Source: Candidatus Iainarchaeum sp.
Lineage (GTDB): Archaea; Iainarchaeota; Iainarchaeia; Iainarchaeales; GCA-2688035
Direction: 5' to 3'
Length of the DNA: 15,251 bases
Assembly: GCA_017609945.1 (NCBI GenBank)
Contig: JAFCCZ010000012.1
Span: 1-15,251 of the forward strand
The notes below the pieces were generated by a model. That model had not been told where the DNA came from and did no database searches. It saw nothing but the letters and a program-made list of their open reading frames with translations. Shown here one piece after another: positions 1 to 6,750 of the stretch (position 1 is the stretch's first letter; each line of letters begins with the position of its first letter). The position numbers and the translations under genes are program-made.

Positions 1-1156
1 TAATCCAGTTGTCAAGCCTTTTCTTCATGTACCCTGGAATCCACTGGCTTTGCTCTGACTTTACAATGAACTCGTCTTTCAGGTCAAGGTATTTTACAAA
101 CCACTGCTGTGCGGTAAGAATCTCAATGGGGGTTTTGCACCTTTCGTGCGTGTTTACAACGTGCTTTATTGGCTCCTGCTTAATTATGTGCCCTGCCTTG
201 TCCAGTTCCTCAATTATCTTCTCCCTTGCCTCTTTTGTGCGAAGGCCCTTTAGAATTCCTGCCTTTTCATTAAAGGTCCCGTCCTTGTTAATGATCTCTA
301 TGACCGGCACGTTTGTTTCAAGAATCCACGCAACATCGTCCAAATCCCCGAAGGTGCAGTGGTAAACCGCACCCGTTCCAAATTCCGGGTCAACATCGCG
401 GTTTTCAAAAACCTTCACCTTTCGCCCGCCCGTGAACGGAATCTCAACTTCTTTTCCAACGAACTTCTTGTACTTTTTGTCGTCCGGGTGAACGTGAATT
501 GCAACGCAGGCAGGCATTAGCTCTGGGCGGGTTGTTGCAATTGAAATTTTCTCCCCGTCAGTTGTCTTGAACTCTATGTAGACAAAGCTTGATTCTTCCT
601 CGTGGTCCTCCAATTCGGCCTGGGAAATTGCAGTTCCACACTTTGGGCACCACATTGTTGGAGCATCTCTCTGGTATAGCTTTCCCTGCTTGTGCAAGTC
701 CAAAAAACTGTACTGCGCGGTTTTTTGCGCAAGTTCATCAATTGTTCTGTAGAGAAGGCTCCAGTCAATACTCAATCCAATGCCCTTAAAACTTGCCTCC
801 ATCTTGTCTTCCTGCTCTTTGGTGTGCTTTAGGACAAGTTTTATGAAGTCCTTTCTGGAGTAATCCTTCTGCTTTATTTTGAGCTTTTTCTCAACCATTA
901 AAGCGGTTGGCAGGCCGTTGTTGTCAAACCCAAAAGGCTGAAAGACCTCAAAGCCCTTCATTCTTTTGTAGCGGGCAACAAAGTCCTGCTGGGTAAAGGC
1001 AAAGGCGTGTCCCAAGTGCATTACCCCGCTTACTGTTGGGGGCGGGGTATCAATTGTGTAAAGCGGCTTCTTGCTTTTTGCATTAAATTTGTAGGTTTTC
1101 TGTTTTTCCCATCCCTTTTGCCACTTTGCCTCTATTTTGTGCAAATCCAATGCCAT
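1..1156 (-). CDS. valS: Valyl-tRNA synthetase, N-terminal part (runs off window)
   Basis: Class Ia aminoacyl-tRNA synthetase that charges tRNA-Val in the cytoplasm. About 385 N-terminal residues are present; the 3' part, including the KMSKS loop, lies left of the window. Seen in the translation: a PPPTVSG segment followed by the HIGH-type ATP-binding motif HLGH at residues 47-50, a CPKC zinc-type motif at 170-173, and the start of the CP1 editing domain with TTRPE at 208-212. The last residues in view (KKRLDNWI) match the region just before the conserved WCISRQ stretch of ValS, which separates it from IleRS and LeuRS. The ATG at 1156 is the first in frame and opens with MALDLHKIEAKWQ, typical of archaeal ValS. 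It lies 26 bp downstream of dnaJ on the same strand, with no clear Shine-Dalgarno, so it may be transcribed with the chaperone operon or from a weak promoter near 1185-1200. Confidence 0.95.
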   Translation of the reverse strand, partial: MALDLHKIEAKWQKGWEKQKTYKFNAKSKKPLYTIDTPPPTVSGVMHLGHAFAFTQQDFVARYKRMKGFEVFQPFGFDNNGLPTALMVEKKLKIKQKDYSRKDFIKLVLKHTKEQEDKMEASFKGIGLSIDWSLLYRTIDELAQKTAQYSFLDLHKQGKLYQRDAPTMWCPKCGTAISQAELEDHEEESSFVYIEFKTTDGEKISIATTRPELMPACVAIHVHPDDKKYKKFVGKEVEIPFTGGRKVKVFENRDVDPEFGTGAVYHCTFGDLDDVAWILETNVPVIEIINKDGTFNEKAGILKGLRTKEAREKIIEELDKAGHIIKQEPIKHVVNTHERCKTPIEILTAQQWFVKYLDLKDEFIVKSEQSQWIPGYMKKRLDNWI

Positions 1157-1182
1157 TAAAAACACCGATAAAATTGAGCAAA

Positions 1183-2319
1183 TTAGGTTTTATTAAACCT
1201 TTCTCCAAGCTTTTGAAAGAAGTTTTTTCTCTCCTTTTTCAGGCCGTCTTCCTCTGCAAGCGCTTCAATCAGATCCCTCTGCTTGCGGTTCATTTTCTTT
1301 GGAACCTGAACAATTACCTTAATGTACTCGTCTCCCCTTCCTGTTCCCCCAAGCTCCTTTATTCCCTTTTCCTTTAGCCTGAAGATTGTGCCTGCCTGTG
1401 TTCCGGCAGGCACTTTGATTGAAGCGCTTCCCTTTAAGGTTGGCACGTCAAGCTTTGTCCCGAGAGCTGCCTCTGGAAAGCTTATTGGGATCTCGGCGTA
1501 AATGTCTATTCCGTCCCGCTTGAAGATTTTGTCCGGTTCAACAAAAACTACTACAAACAGGTCTCCTGCCTGTCCGCCCTTCCTGCCCGCATTGCCTTGC
1601 CCCTGTAGCCTTAAATGGTTTCCTGAAGCGATTCCCTCCGGAATCTTTACCTCAATCTTTTTCTTAACCTTTGTTATCCCCTTTCCGTCACACTTGTTGC
1701 AGACATTTTCAACAACAGTTCCCTCTCCAGAGCAGTTGTGGCAGGTGCTTTGTGTTGCAAAAACCCCGAAGGGGGTTCTTCTCTCCTGCCTTATCACGCC
1801 CCTGCCCTGGCAAATCTGGCAGGTTTTCTTCCCCCTGCCCCCCAAACCATCGCATTTTGGGCAGCTGTCATCTTTCTCAACAGTTATTTCCCTCTCTATT
1901 CCAAATGCCGCCTCTTCAAAGCTAATGTTAATGTCGTGCCTTATGCTTGAACCGCGCCTGCTTTTCTGCCCAAAGGCTTCCCTAAACGCGTTTCCAAAGT
2001 TTCCGCCAAACATTCCTCCAAATCCGTTGAACAAATCGCCCAAGTCAAACTCAAAGTCCCTTGCGTTAAATCCCCGGAACCCCTGAAAGCCCCGGAATCC
2101 CTGTGCGGCATGCCCAAACCTATCATAGTTGGCTTTCTTCTGTGGGTCTGAGAGGGTTTGGTATGCCTCAAGAACTTCCTTGAATTTGGCTTCCGTATCC
2201 TGCTCCTTGCTAATATCAGGGTGATATTTTTTCGCAAGGCGCTTGTAGGCGCGCTTTACCTCTTCAACAGAGGCCCCTTTCTTCAGCCCAAGGACGTCGT
2301 AGTAATCTTTTTTGCCCAT
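1183..2319 (-). CDS. dnaJ: Type I DnaJ (Hsp40) co-chaperone
   Basis: Co-chaperone that delivers unfolded substrates to DnaK and stimulates its ATPase. 378 residues, usual for a full-length type I DnaJ. Domains in order: J domain at 1-70 with the HPD triad at 33-35; Gly/Phe-rich linker at about 74-117; four zinc-binding CxxCxGxG repeats starting at C153, C167, C193 and C207; then the C-terminal substrate-binding and dimerisation domains. All eight cysteine pairs and the HPD are intact, so it should be active. I chose the ATG at 2319: an in-frame TTG three codons upstream would add only MIS and has no better signal. Last gene of grpE-dnaK-dnaJ, 19 bp after the dnaK stop, without an obvious SD. 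Bacterial-type chaperone sets like this are patchily distributed in archaea and thought to be acquired by transfer; base composition here does not stand out from the neighbours. Confidence 0.97.
   Translation of the reverse strand: MGKKDYYDVLGLKKGASVEEVKRAYKRLAKKYHPDISKEQDTEAKFKEVLEAYQTLSDPQKKANYDRFGHAAQGFRGFQGFRGFNARDFEFDLGDLFNGFGGMFGGNFGNAFREAFGQKSRRGSSIRHDINISFEEAAFGIEREITVEKDDSCPKCDGLGGRGKKTCQICQGRGVIRQERRTPFGVFATQSTCHNCSGEGTVVENVCNKCDGKGITKVKKKIEVKIPEGIASGNHLRLQGQGNAGRKGGQAGDLFVVVFVEPDKIFKRDGIDIYAEIPISFPEAALGTKLDVPTLKGSASIKVPAGTQAGTIFRLKEKGIKELGGTGRGDEYIKVIVQVPKKMNRKQRDLIEALAEEDGLKKERKNFFQKLGERFNKT
1185..1200. repeat. Short inverted repeat at the dnaJ stop codon
   Basis: Perfect 6-bp inverted repeat AGGTTT-TATT-AAACCT spanning the last codons of dnaJ, with the TAA at 1183-1185. 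In the dnaJ direction it is followed by AATTTGCTCAATTTT, which is not a strong T-tract. It may be a weak terminator or may simply reflect AT-rich coding sequence. The same TTTAATAAAA could also act as a TATA-like element for valS, about 35 nt before its ATG. Confidence 0.3.
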
Positions 2320-2338
2320 TGAAATCAATTAGGGGCAA

Positions 2339-4237
2339 TCACTTTTTATCTTCGCCCTTTTCCTCAAACTCGGCGTCAACAACCTTGTCATCTTTTCCAT
2401 GGCCTGGCTTTGGCTCAGCTCCCTTACCCTGTTCTGCTTGCTGTGCCCCATCCGCTGCCTGCTGCTTTTGCTGGGCTTCCTGCGCGGCCTTTTGGTATAT
2501 TTCTGTTCCAATGGCCTGCAGTTCCTTGTTCATCTCATCAAGCTTTAACTTGATTGCCGCTGAATCCTTTTTCTCTGCCTTCATGAGTCCCTTGAGCTCA
2601 TTGAGCTTTCCCTCAACCGATTTGAGCTTTACTTTGTCCGCTTTATCCTTTAGCTCGGTCAGCATTTTCTCGGTTGAGTAGATTGTTGCGTCAGCCTCGT
2701 TAATTGTGTCAATCTCTTCCTTCATTTTCTTGTCCTCTTCAGCGTGCTGTTCCGCCTCTTTCTTCATTTTTTCAATTTCCGCATCGTTAAGCTTTTGCGA
2801 TGCAACAATCTTGACGCTTTGCTCTTTTCCCGTTCCTAAATCCTTTGCCGAAACATTAACTATTCCGTTTGCGTCAATGTCAAAGGTTACTTCAATCTGC
2901 GGGATGCCTCGCGGAGTCGGAGGAATTCCAACGAGCTGGAACCTCCCCAGGCTTTTGTTGTCCTTCGCAAAATCTCTCTCCCCCTGCAGCACGTGTATAT
3001 CAACTGCAGGCTGGTTGTCTGCAGCGGTTGAAAAAATCTGGCTCTTCCTTGTCGGAATAGTTGTATTCCTTTCAATGAGCGGTGTTCTTACCCCTCCAAG
3101 GGTTTCAATTCCCAGAGTCAGGGGCGTAACGTCAAGCAGGAGAACATCTTTGATTTCCCCCTCCAAAACACCTGCTTGGATTGCGGCCCCCTGTGAAACG
3201 CACTCCATTGGGTCAATCCCTCTCTCAACCTTTGTTCCAACAACGTGCTCAACAAATTTCTGCACCGCAGGCATTCTTGTGGGGCCCCCAACAAGCACAA
3301 TCTTGCCGATGTCCGCCGGCTGCATTTTTGAGTCAGCCAAAGCCTGCTGAATCGGTTTTTCGCACTTTTTGATTATTGGCTCAACGAGCTGCTCAAGCTT
3401 TGCCCTTGAAATCTTCAGTGTCAAGTGCTTTGGGCCAGAGCTGTCTGCCGTTACATATGGCAGGTTTATGTCTGTCTCAACAACAGTGCTGAGCTCTATT
3501 TTTGCCTTTTCAGCGGCCTCTTTCACGCGCTGCATTGCCATATCGTCCTTTTTCAAATCCACACCCTGCTCTTTCTTGAATTCGGCAACAATGTGCTCAA
3601 CAAGCACTTCGTCCATGTCGGTTCCGCCGAGTTCTGTGTTTCCACTTGTTGACTTTACTTCAAACACACCTTCGCCAAATTCCATTACTGTAACGTCAAG
3701 GGTTCCGCCCCCGAGGTCAAAAACGAGAATTTTTTGTTCCTTCTCTGTCTTGTCAATTCCGTATGCAAGGGATGCCGCGGTTGGCTCGTTGATTATTCTT
3801 ATAACCTCAAGTCCTGCAATCTTTCCCGCGTCTTTGGTGGCCTGTCTCTGATTATCGTCAAAGTATGCCGGAACGGTTATTACTGCCTTCTCAACTTTGT
3901 CGCCAAGGAACTCTTCCGCATCCTTCTTAATTTTCTGCAGAACAAATGCGCTAAGCTGTTGCGGAGTGTACTCTTTCCCGTTAGCCTTGTATTTGTGGCC
4001 TGTTCCCATCTTTCTTTTAAAAGCCGTAAAAGTGTTTTCAGGGTTGCTTACTGCCTGCCTTCGCGCTGGCTCTCCAACAAGCTTCTGCCCGTTCTTTGTA
4101 AACGCCACAACGCTTGGGAATGCTTTTCCGTAGATTGTGTTGCCTTCTGCCGATGGGATAATTTTCGGCTTTCCTGCCTCCAAAAAGGATGCTGCCGAAT
4201 TTGAAGTTCCCAAATCTATTCCAATTACCTTTGCCAT
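2339..4237 (-). CDS. dnaK: Chaperone DnaK (Hsp70)
   Basis: ATP-driven Hsp70 that binds exposed hydrophobic peptides, working with DnaJ and GrpE encoded on either side. 632 residues. Nucleotide-binding domain signatures: GIDLGTSNS at 6-14, DLGGGTLDV at 174-182 and GGPTRMP at 317-323. The interdomain linker DVLLLDVTPL at 364-373 is followed by the substrate-binding domain and helical lid. The acidic tail contains the usual VVDAEFEE. After FKRKMG (73-78) the protein goes almost directly to the YTPQQ segment, so it lacks the roughly 23-residue insertion of proteobacterial DnaK and resembles the Gram-positive/archaeal form. Start: the ATG at 4237 has GGAGGT at 4250-4245, 7 nt away; the in-frame TTG two codons upstream is too close to that site. 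The dnaK SD overlaps the end of a small ORF upstream. Confidence 0.98.
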   Translation of the reverse strand: MAKVIGIDLGTSNSAASFLEAGKPKIIPSAEGNTIYGKAFPSVVAFTKNGQKLVGEPARRQAVSNPENTFTAFKRKMGTGHKYKANGKEYTPQQLSAFVLQKIKKDAEEFLGDKVEKAVITVPAYFDDNQRQATKDAGKIAGLEVIRIINEPTAASLAYGIDKTEKEQKILVFDLGGGTLDVTVMEFGEGVFEVKSTSGNTELGGTDMDEVLVEHIVAEFKKEQGVDLKKDDMAMQRVKEAAEKAKIELSTVVETDINLPYVTADSSGPKHLTLKISRAKLEQLVEPIIKKCEKPIQQALADSKMQPADIGKIVLVGGPTRMPAVQKFVEHVVGTKVERGIDPMECVSQGAAIQAGVLEGEIKDVLLLDVTPLTLGIETLGGVRTPLIERNTTIPTRKSQIFSTAADNQPAVDIHVLQGERDFAKDNKSLGRFQLVGIPPTPRGIPQIEVTFDIDANGIVNVSAKDLGTGKEQSVKIVASQKLNDAEIEKMKKEAEQHAEEDKKMKEEIDTINEADATIYSTEKMLTELKDKADKVKLKSVEGKLNELKGLMKAEKKDSAAIKLKLDEMNKELQAIGTEIYQKAAQEAQQKQQAADGAQQAEQGKGAEPKPGHGKDDKVVDAEFEEKGEDKK

Positions 4238-4239
4238 TT

Positions 4240-4326
4240 TCAATACCTCCTGCTCCCAATATTTTCAGGGCCTATTCCCTCCGGAAAGAGTTCTTCCGGA
4301 ATTTCAACTGGCATAAAAATTTCCAT
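4240..4326 (-). CDS. Small ORF (28 aa) between grpE and dnaK
   Basis: Unrecognised 28-residue peptide, starting MEIFMPVEIPEELFPEG and ending SRRY. Its ATG at 4326 has a strong SD, GGAGGA, 6 nt upstream, inside the last codons and stop of grpE. An in-frame ATG two codons earlier (4332) overlaps the grpE TGA as ATGA, giving a 30-residue alternative. Its own TGA (4242-4240) falls just after the dnaK SD (4250-4245), so ribosomes finishing this ORF would be placed on the dnaK start region. The peptide is acidic and proline-rich with a basic end, and has no membrane segment. It could be a real microprotein, or a leader ORF coupling grpE translation to dnaK. I do not know a family for it; translation is inferred from the signals only. 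Confidence 0.5.
   Translation of the reverse strand: MEIFMPVEIPEELFPEGIGPENIGSRRY
4245..4250 (-). promoter_or_regulatory. Shine-Dalgarno of dnaK
   Basis: GGAGGT on the minus strand, 7 nt before the ATG at 4237. It decides the dnaK start against the TTG at 4243, and lies inside the last codons of the upstream small ORF. Confidence 0.8.
4280..4300. repeat. Perfect 7-bp hairpin in the grpE-dnaK interval
   Basis: TCCGGAA and TTCCGGA form a perfect 7-bp stem with a 7-nt loop. It lies about 30 nt upstream of the dnaK SD, inside the 28-codon ORF, where it encodes its central IPEELFPE part. In the mRNA this GC-containing stem is the most stable local structure in the interval. It could slow ribosomes or affect processing of the grpE-dnaK transcript. 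No T-tract follows, so it is unlikely to be a terminator. Confidence 0.5.
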
Positions 4327-4328
4327 CT

Positions 4329-4802
4329 TCATTCCTCCAATTTGTTAATTTTCACTTTTGCGTGCCTCAAAACCGTTCCGTTAAGCATGTACCCTTTCTG
4401 CAGTTCCTCAAGGACCAAATTGTCCTTCTTTGAGTTATCCTGCTCTACAAGCATTGCGTCCTCCAGCTTGGCGTCAAATTCCCTTCCAACGCACTCAATT
4501 GCCTTAAGCCCTTTTTCCGCCATTCCCGAAATCGCCTGCTTCCTTAAATTTTCCAATCCTTTTATTGCTTCTCCCTTATCAAACTTTTCGGCCTTTTTCG
4601 CGTTCTCAATTGCCGCGTCAATTGAGTCAAGAATGGGCAGAATCCTTAAAACGGCCTGTGCAAAACCCTGTTCTCCTGCCTCCTGAGACTGCTTTTCAGA
4701 CCTTTTAATGTAGTTCTCAAACTCTGCCTGCACTCTTTTCAGGGTTTCCTGGCACTGGCCAAGCTTTTCCTTTTTACTGATTTTCTTTTTGGCCAACCCC
4801 AA
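4329..4802 (-). CDS. grpE: GrpE, nucleotide exchange factor of DnaK
   Basis: Releases ADP from DnaK to restart its cycle. About 155-157 residues with the GrpE pattern: N-terminal coiled-coil region with RVQAEFENYIKRSEKQ at about 23-38, then LPILDSIDAAIENA, the FDAKLEDAMLV stretch, and the beta-wing signature KGYMLNGTVLRHAKVKI near the end. No ATG or GTG is available at the N-terminus; translation must begin at TTG, either at 4802 or two codons later at 4796. No good SD precedes either. A TATA-like element at 4815-4824 would place the transcript start near 4796, favouring a leaderless TTG start there. First gene of the chaperone operon; its final codons (TTGGAGGAATGA) contain the SD for the next small ORF. 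It diverges from the winged-helix gene at 4883. Confidence 0.93.
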   Translation of the reverse strand: MGLAKKKISKKEKLGQCQETLKRVQAEFENYIKRSEKQSQEAGEQGFAQAVLRILPILDSIDAAIENAKKAEKFDKGEAIKGLENLRKQAISGMAEKGLKAIECVGREFDAKLEDAMLVEQDNSKKDNLVLEELQKGYMLNGTVLRHAKVKINKLEE

Positions 4803-4882
4803 AACCCCTGTCCAAATATTTTAATCTTTTACATATTTCTTTAAACTAAACCTTTTTATATCTTTCCCAAAATAATCTTTCT
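4803..4882. promoter_or_regulatory. Divergent promoter region, chaperone operon / winged-helix gene
   Basis: An 80-bp AT-rich spacer between two outward-facing genes. Plus strand: TTTTTATATC at 4853-4862, centred about 25 nt before the ATG at 4883, fits an archaeal TATA box with a leaderless transcript. Minus strand: the AT-rich AATATTTTAA at 4815-4824 is the best TATA candidate for grpE, with TTTAAAG near 4841 as an alternative. TAATCTTT occurs twice (4822-4829 and 4873-4880), 51 bp apart, flanking both elements, and AAATATTT at 4814-4821 is palindromic; either could be an operator, but the evidence is weak. Confidence 0.6.
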
Positions 4883-5317
4883 ATGGACCGGAAACCATTG
4901 CGCAGAGAGTCCTTTAAAATCGTTGTAAGGCGCGTTGAAAAGCCTTTCTCCAATGATTTGGATAAGGAGCTTGACTGGATTTGCCGCTCTTTTGGATTCT
5001 TTGAGCCAATTGACAGGGGAAAGACAGCTTCAAGCGTTTTCAGGGAAATTGTTTTCGCTTCCGAGAACGAAAAGCCTGTTTCCTCCACCCAACTTGCCAA
5101 GCGCGTTAAAATGTCGCGCGGCAGCGTAATCAACCACTTGAACAACCTTATGAGAAGCGGCCTGATTGTAAAGCACGGCAGAACCTATGAGCCGAGGAGC
5201 AGGAGCATGTTCCGCACAATTGAGGAAATTGAAGAGGACATTGACAGAATTTTCGCGAAAATGAAGAAGGCCGCAAGAGAGATTGACGAAGAATTCGGGA
5301 TAAGGATTGAAGAATAA
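4883..5317 (+). CDS. Winged-helix DNA-binding protein, candidate regulator of the chaperone operon
   Basis: 144 residues. A helix-turn-helix with wing occupies roughly 50-105: helix 2 around SSTQLAKRVKM (67-77), recognition helix around SRGSVINHLNNLMRSG (78-93), then a hydrophobic strand and a short basic wing. This resembles archaeal MarR/TrmB/ArsR-like winged helices, but no ligand domain is present. The N-terminal 45 residues are unassigned. The C-terminus (about 113-144) is a charged helix, probably a dimerisation coiled coil. It is transcribed divergently from grpE-dnaK-dnaJ with only 80 bp between, an arrangement common for local regulators; archaeal heat-shock regulators such as Phr are also small winged-helix proteins, though I see no specific Phr match. 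Leaderless start at 4883. DNA-binding role is well supported; the target is inference. Confidence 0.75.
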   Translation: MDRKPLRRESFKIVVRRVEKPFSNDLDKELDWICRSFGFFEPIDRGKTASSVFREIVFASENEKPVSSTQLAKRVKMSRGSVINHLNNLMRSGLIVKHGRTYEPRSRSMFRTIEEIEEDIDRIFAKMKKAAREIDEEFGIRIEE

Positions 5318-5325
5318 CTGATTAA

Positions 5326-5574
5326 CTACTGGGTCTCGTCAATGATTTTGCGCAACCCTCTTATTCGCGCACTTAAATCCCCTATGCGTATAATTTCCAT
5401 GCCTGTTGCTGAAATCCCTCCCTGGGTTCTGCCCCTAATTTCTCTCAATTCTGCCTTTGCCCTGTTAATTTCAATTCTTGCCGCTTGTGGCGTTATTCTG
5501 GGTCCGGCCATTGGCAGCCCAGGCTTCTGCGGCTTTGGTTTTTTCGGTAGTTTCCCATGAGGTTTTATTGCCAT
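5326..5574 (-). CDS. Small hypothetical protein, Pro/Lys-rich N-terminus
   Basis: 82 residues, not recognised. The first 30 residues are basic and proline-rich (PKKPKPQKPGLP) and look disordered; residues 30-82 have an amphipathic helical pattern rich in Arg, Glu and Ile, ending IRGLRKIIDET. No signal peptide, membrane segment or cysteine. A leaderless start at the ATG 5574 is supported by a TATA-like TTAAAAATAT about 27 nt upstream. Codons resemble the neighbours, and the frame is free of stops over its whole length. It converges on the winged-helix gene with an 8-bp gap. The basic tail suggests nucleic-acid or ribosome contact, which is only a guess. Confidence 0.6.
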   Translation of the reverse strand: MAIKPHGKLPKKPKPQKPGLPMAGPRITPQAARIEINRAKAELREIRGRTQGGISATGMEIIRIGDLSARIRGLRKIIDETQ

Positions 5575-5626
5575 AATAGTAATTCAGTAATTCCATATTT
5601 TTAATTGTTCGCACTTTAATACTTTC
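5575..5626. promoter_or_regulatory. Compact bidirectional promoter with two leaderless starts
   Basis: 52 bp separate the divergent starts at 5574 (minus) and 5627 (plus). One AT-rich block at about 5595-5606 (TATTTTTAATT) serves both directions: its centre is about 25 nt before the plus ATG and about 27 nt before the minus ATG. Neither gene has an SD. Confidence 0.55.
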
Positions 5627-6184
5627 ATGCTTTTCAGGCTTCTATTCCCCGGAGTGATTTTCCACGAGCTTGCTCACTACCTTGCTTGCGTTATTTTCGG
5701 GGTAAAGGTTTTCAGCACGCGGCTTTTTGATTCCCAGGAGGCCTTTATCCAGCACGCGAAGCCCAACACCTGGCAGGCCTTTGCCATAAGCATTGCCCCC
5801 TTTGCCATGAATAACCTTCTTGCGGTCTGGCTGCTTTCGCTTGCGAACGATTTTGTTCTGCTGCTGAACCCGCTTGCAATAGTTTTGTACTGGCTTGCAA
5901 TCTCCCTTGCCTTCCACTCCTTTCCAAGCGATACAGATGCAATGAACGCGTTCAACGCAGCAAAGGACTCCTGCCTAAACCATTTGAGAAGGGGGAGCAC
6001 GCCCATGAGGATTACCTGGCTTGCGCTGACCCCCATAATTTTCCTCCCAACCCTCTTCCTCACAGGCCTGCTACTGCTTTTTGACAAGAGCACTTTCCTA
6101 AAAGCCGCGTGGGTTTTCCTCGTTGTTTGGACCGCTTTACAGCCCTCACAGCCGATTTTGTTCATTAACAACATTTTTATATAG
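5627..6184 (+). CDS. HExxH integral-membrane metalloprotease-like protein
   Basis: 185 residues. HELAH at 13-17 lies in the first hydrophobic helix, the position of the zinc site in M50/site-2-protease-like membrane zincins. A conserved-looking FPSDTDA segment at about 103-109 follows the third hydrophobic stretch and could supply the third zinc ligand (Asp), in place of the NPDG motif of classical S2P. Predicted hydrophobic segments: about 1-26, 49-74, 77-100, 127-152 and 157-176. No PDZ or CBS domain. This resembles small archaeal M50/DUF3267-type putative zincins; intramembrane proteolysis is the likely role and the substrate is unknown. It begins leaderless and ends on TAG inside the TATA box of the next gene. 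Confidence 0.7.
   Translation: MLFRLLFPGVIFHELAHYLACVIFGVKVFSTRLFDSQEAFIQHAKPNTWQAFAISIAPFAMNNLLAVWLLSLANDFVLLLNPLAIVLYWLAISLAFHSFPSDTDAMNAFNAAKDSCLNHLRRGSTPMRITWLALTPIIFLPTLFLTGLLLLFDKSTFLKAAWVFLVVWTALQPSQPILFINNIFI
6174..6183 (+). promoter_or_regulatory. TATA box for the 4-TM protein gene
   Basis: TTTTTATATA, centred about 27 nt upstream of the ATG at 6206, overlaps the last codons and stop of the upstream membrane gene. With no SD before 6206 this again suggests leaderless transcription. It is nearly identical to TTTTTATATC at 4853-4862. Confidence 0.6.
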
Positions 6185-6205
6185 GAAAACAATTGATATT
6201 TTAGA

Positions 6206-6748
6206 ATGCTGAAAATTGACAGGGAGAAAGTCAAGGTCAACAAGTTTCCGATAGCCATACTCGTAATCCAGCTTACGACCGTTGTTCTTGCCGTTTACCT
6301 TTTCTACAAGCTGATTGGCTTTGAGTTCAGCCTTGCCGAGAGAACTTTTTCAGTAAATCCAACCCTGCAGCCTCTGCTTGTTTTTTTCTTTGTGATTTCT
6401 GCCGCCCTGCTTGTTGCGTTCCACTTCCTGGTGAAGAAAAGGGTTCCAAAACTTTACGAGGCCCAGGAGCTGGCAAAGGTAACAATTAAGGAGAAGGCAA
6501 TTGAGAAGGTTTCAATGGCAAGGGCAGATGCCAAAGTTGCCGCTTTGTTGCTAATCCAGTTTGCTTTTGTGGTGCTTTTTGTTATGGCAATTGTTGCCTG
6601 GGCAGACCCCCAGCTTGAGCTAATTCCCTGGAGCAAGCAGGGTATTGGGGCACCTCTGACAACAATCCTTAACGGTATGATTGCAGTAATAGTTTTGGGT
6701 ATTTTTTACTACCTTTACTCTTTTACCGCTTGGTACAGAAAGGACTGA
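6206..6748 (+). CDS. Unknown four-helix membrane protein
   Basis: 180 residues, no family recognised. Four hydrophobic segments at about 14-38, 54-76, 110-132 and 150-172. A charged cytoplasmic loop (about 77-107) between the second and third is rich in Lys, Glu and Ala (LVKKRVPKLYEAQELAKV). The N-terminus is short and basic. No catalytic motif is visible. The stop TGA (6746-6748) lies two bases before the ATG of the amino-acid permease, so the two are probably translationally coupled. It may be an accessory subunit or regulator of the permease, which is inference from position alone. Confidence 0.7.
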   Translation: MLKIDREKVKVNKFPIAILVIQLTTVVLAVYLFYKLIGFEFSLAERTFSVNPTLQPLLVFFFVISAALLVAFHFLVKKRVPKLYEAQELAKVTIKEKAIEKVSMARADAKVAALLLIQFAFVVLFVMAIVAWADPQLELIPWSKQGIGAPLTTILNGMIAVIVLGIFYYLYSFTAWYRKD

Positions 6749-6750
6749 TT

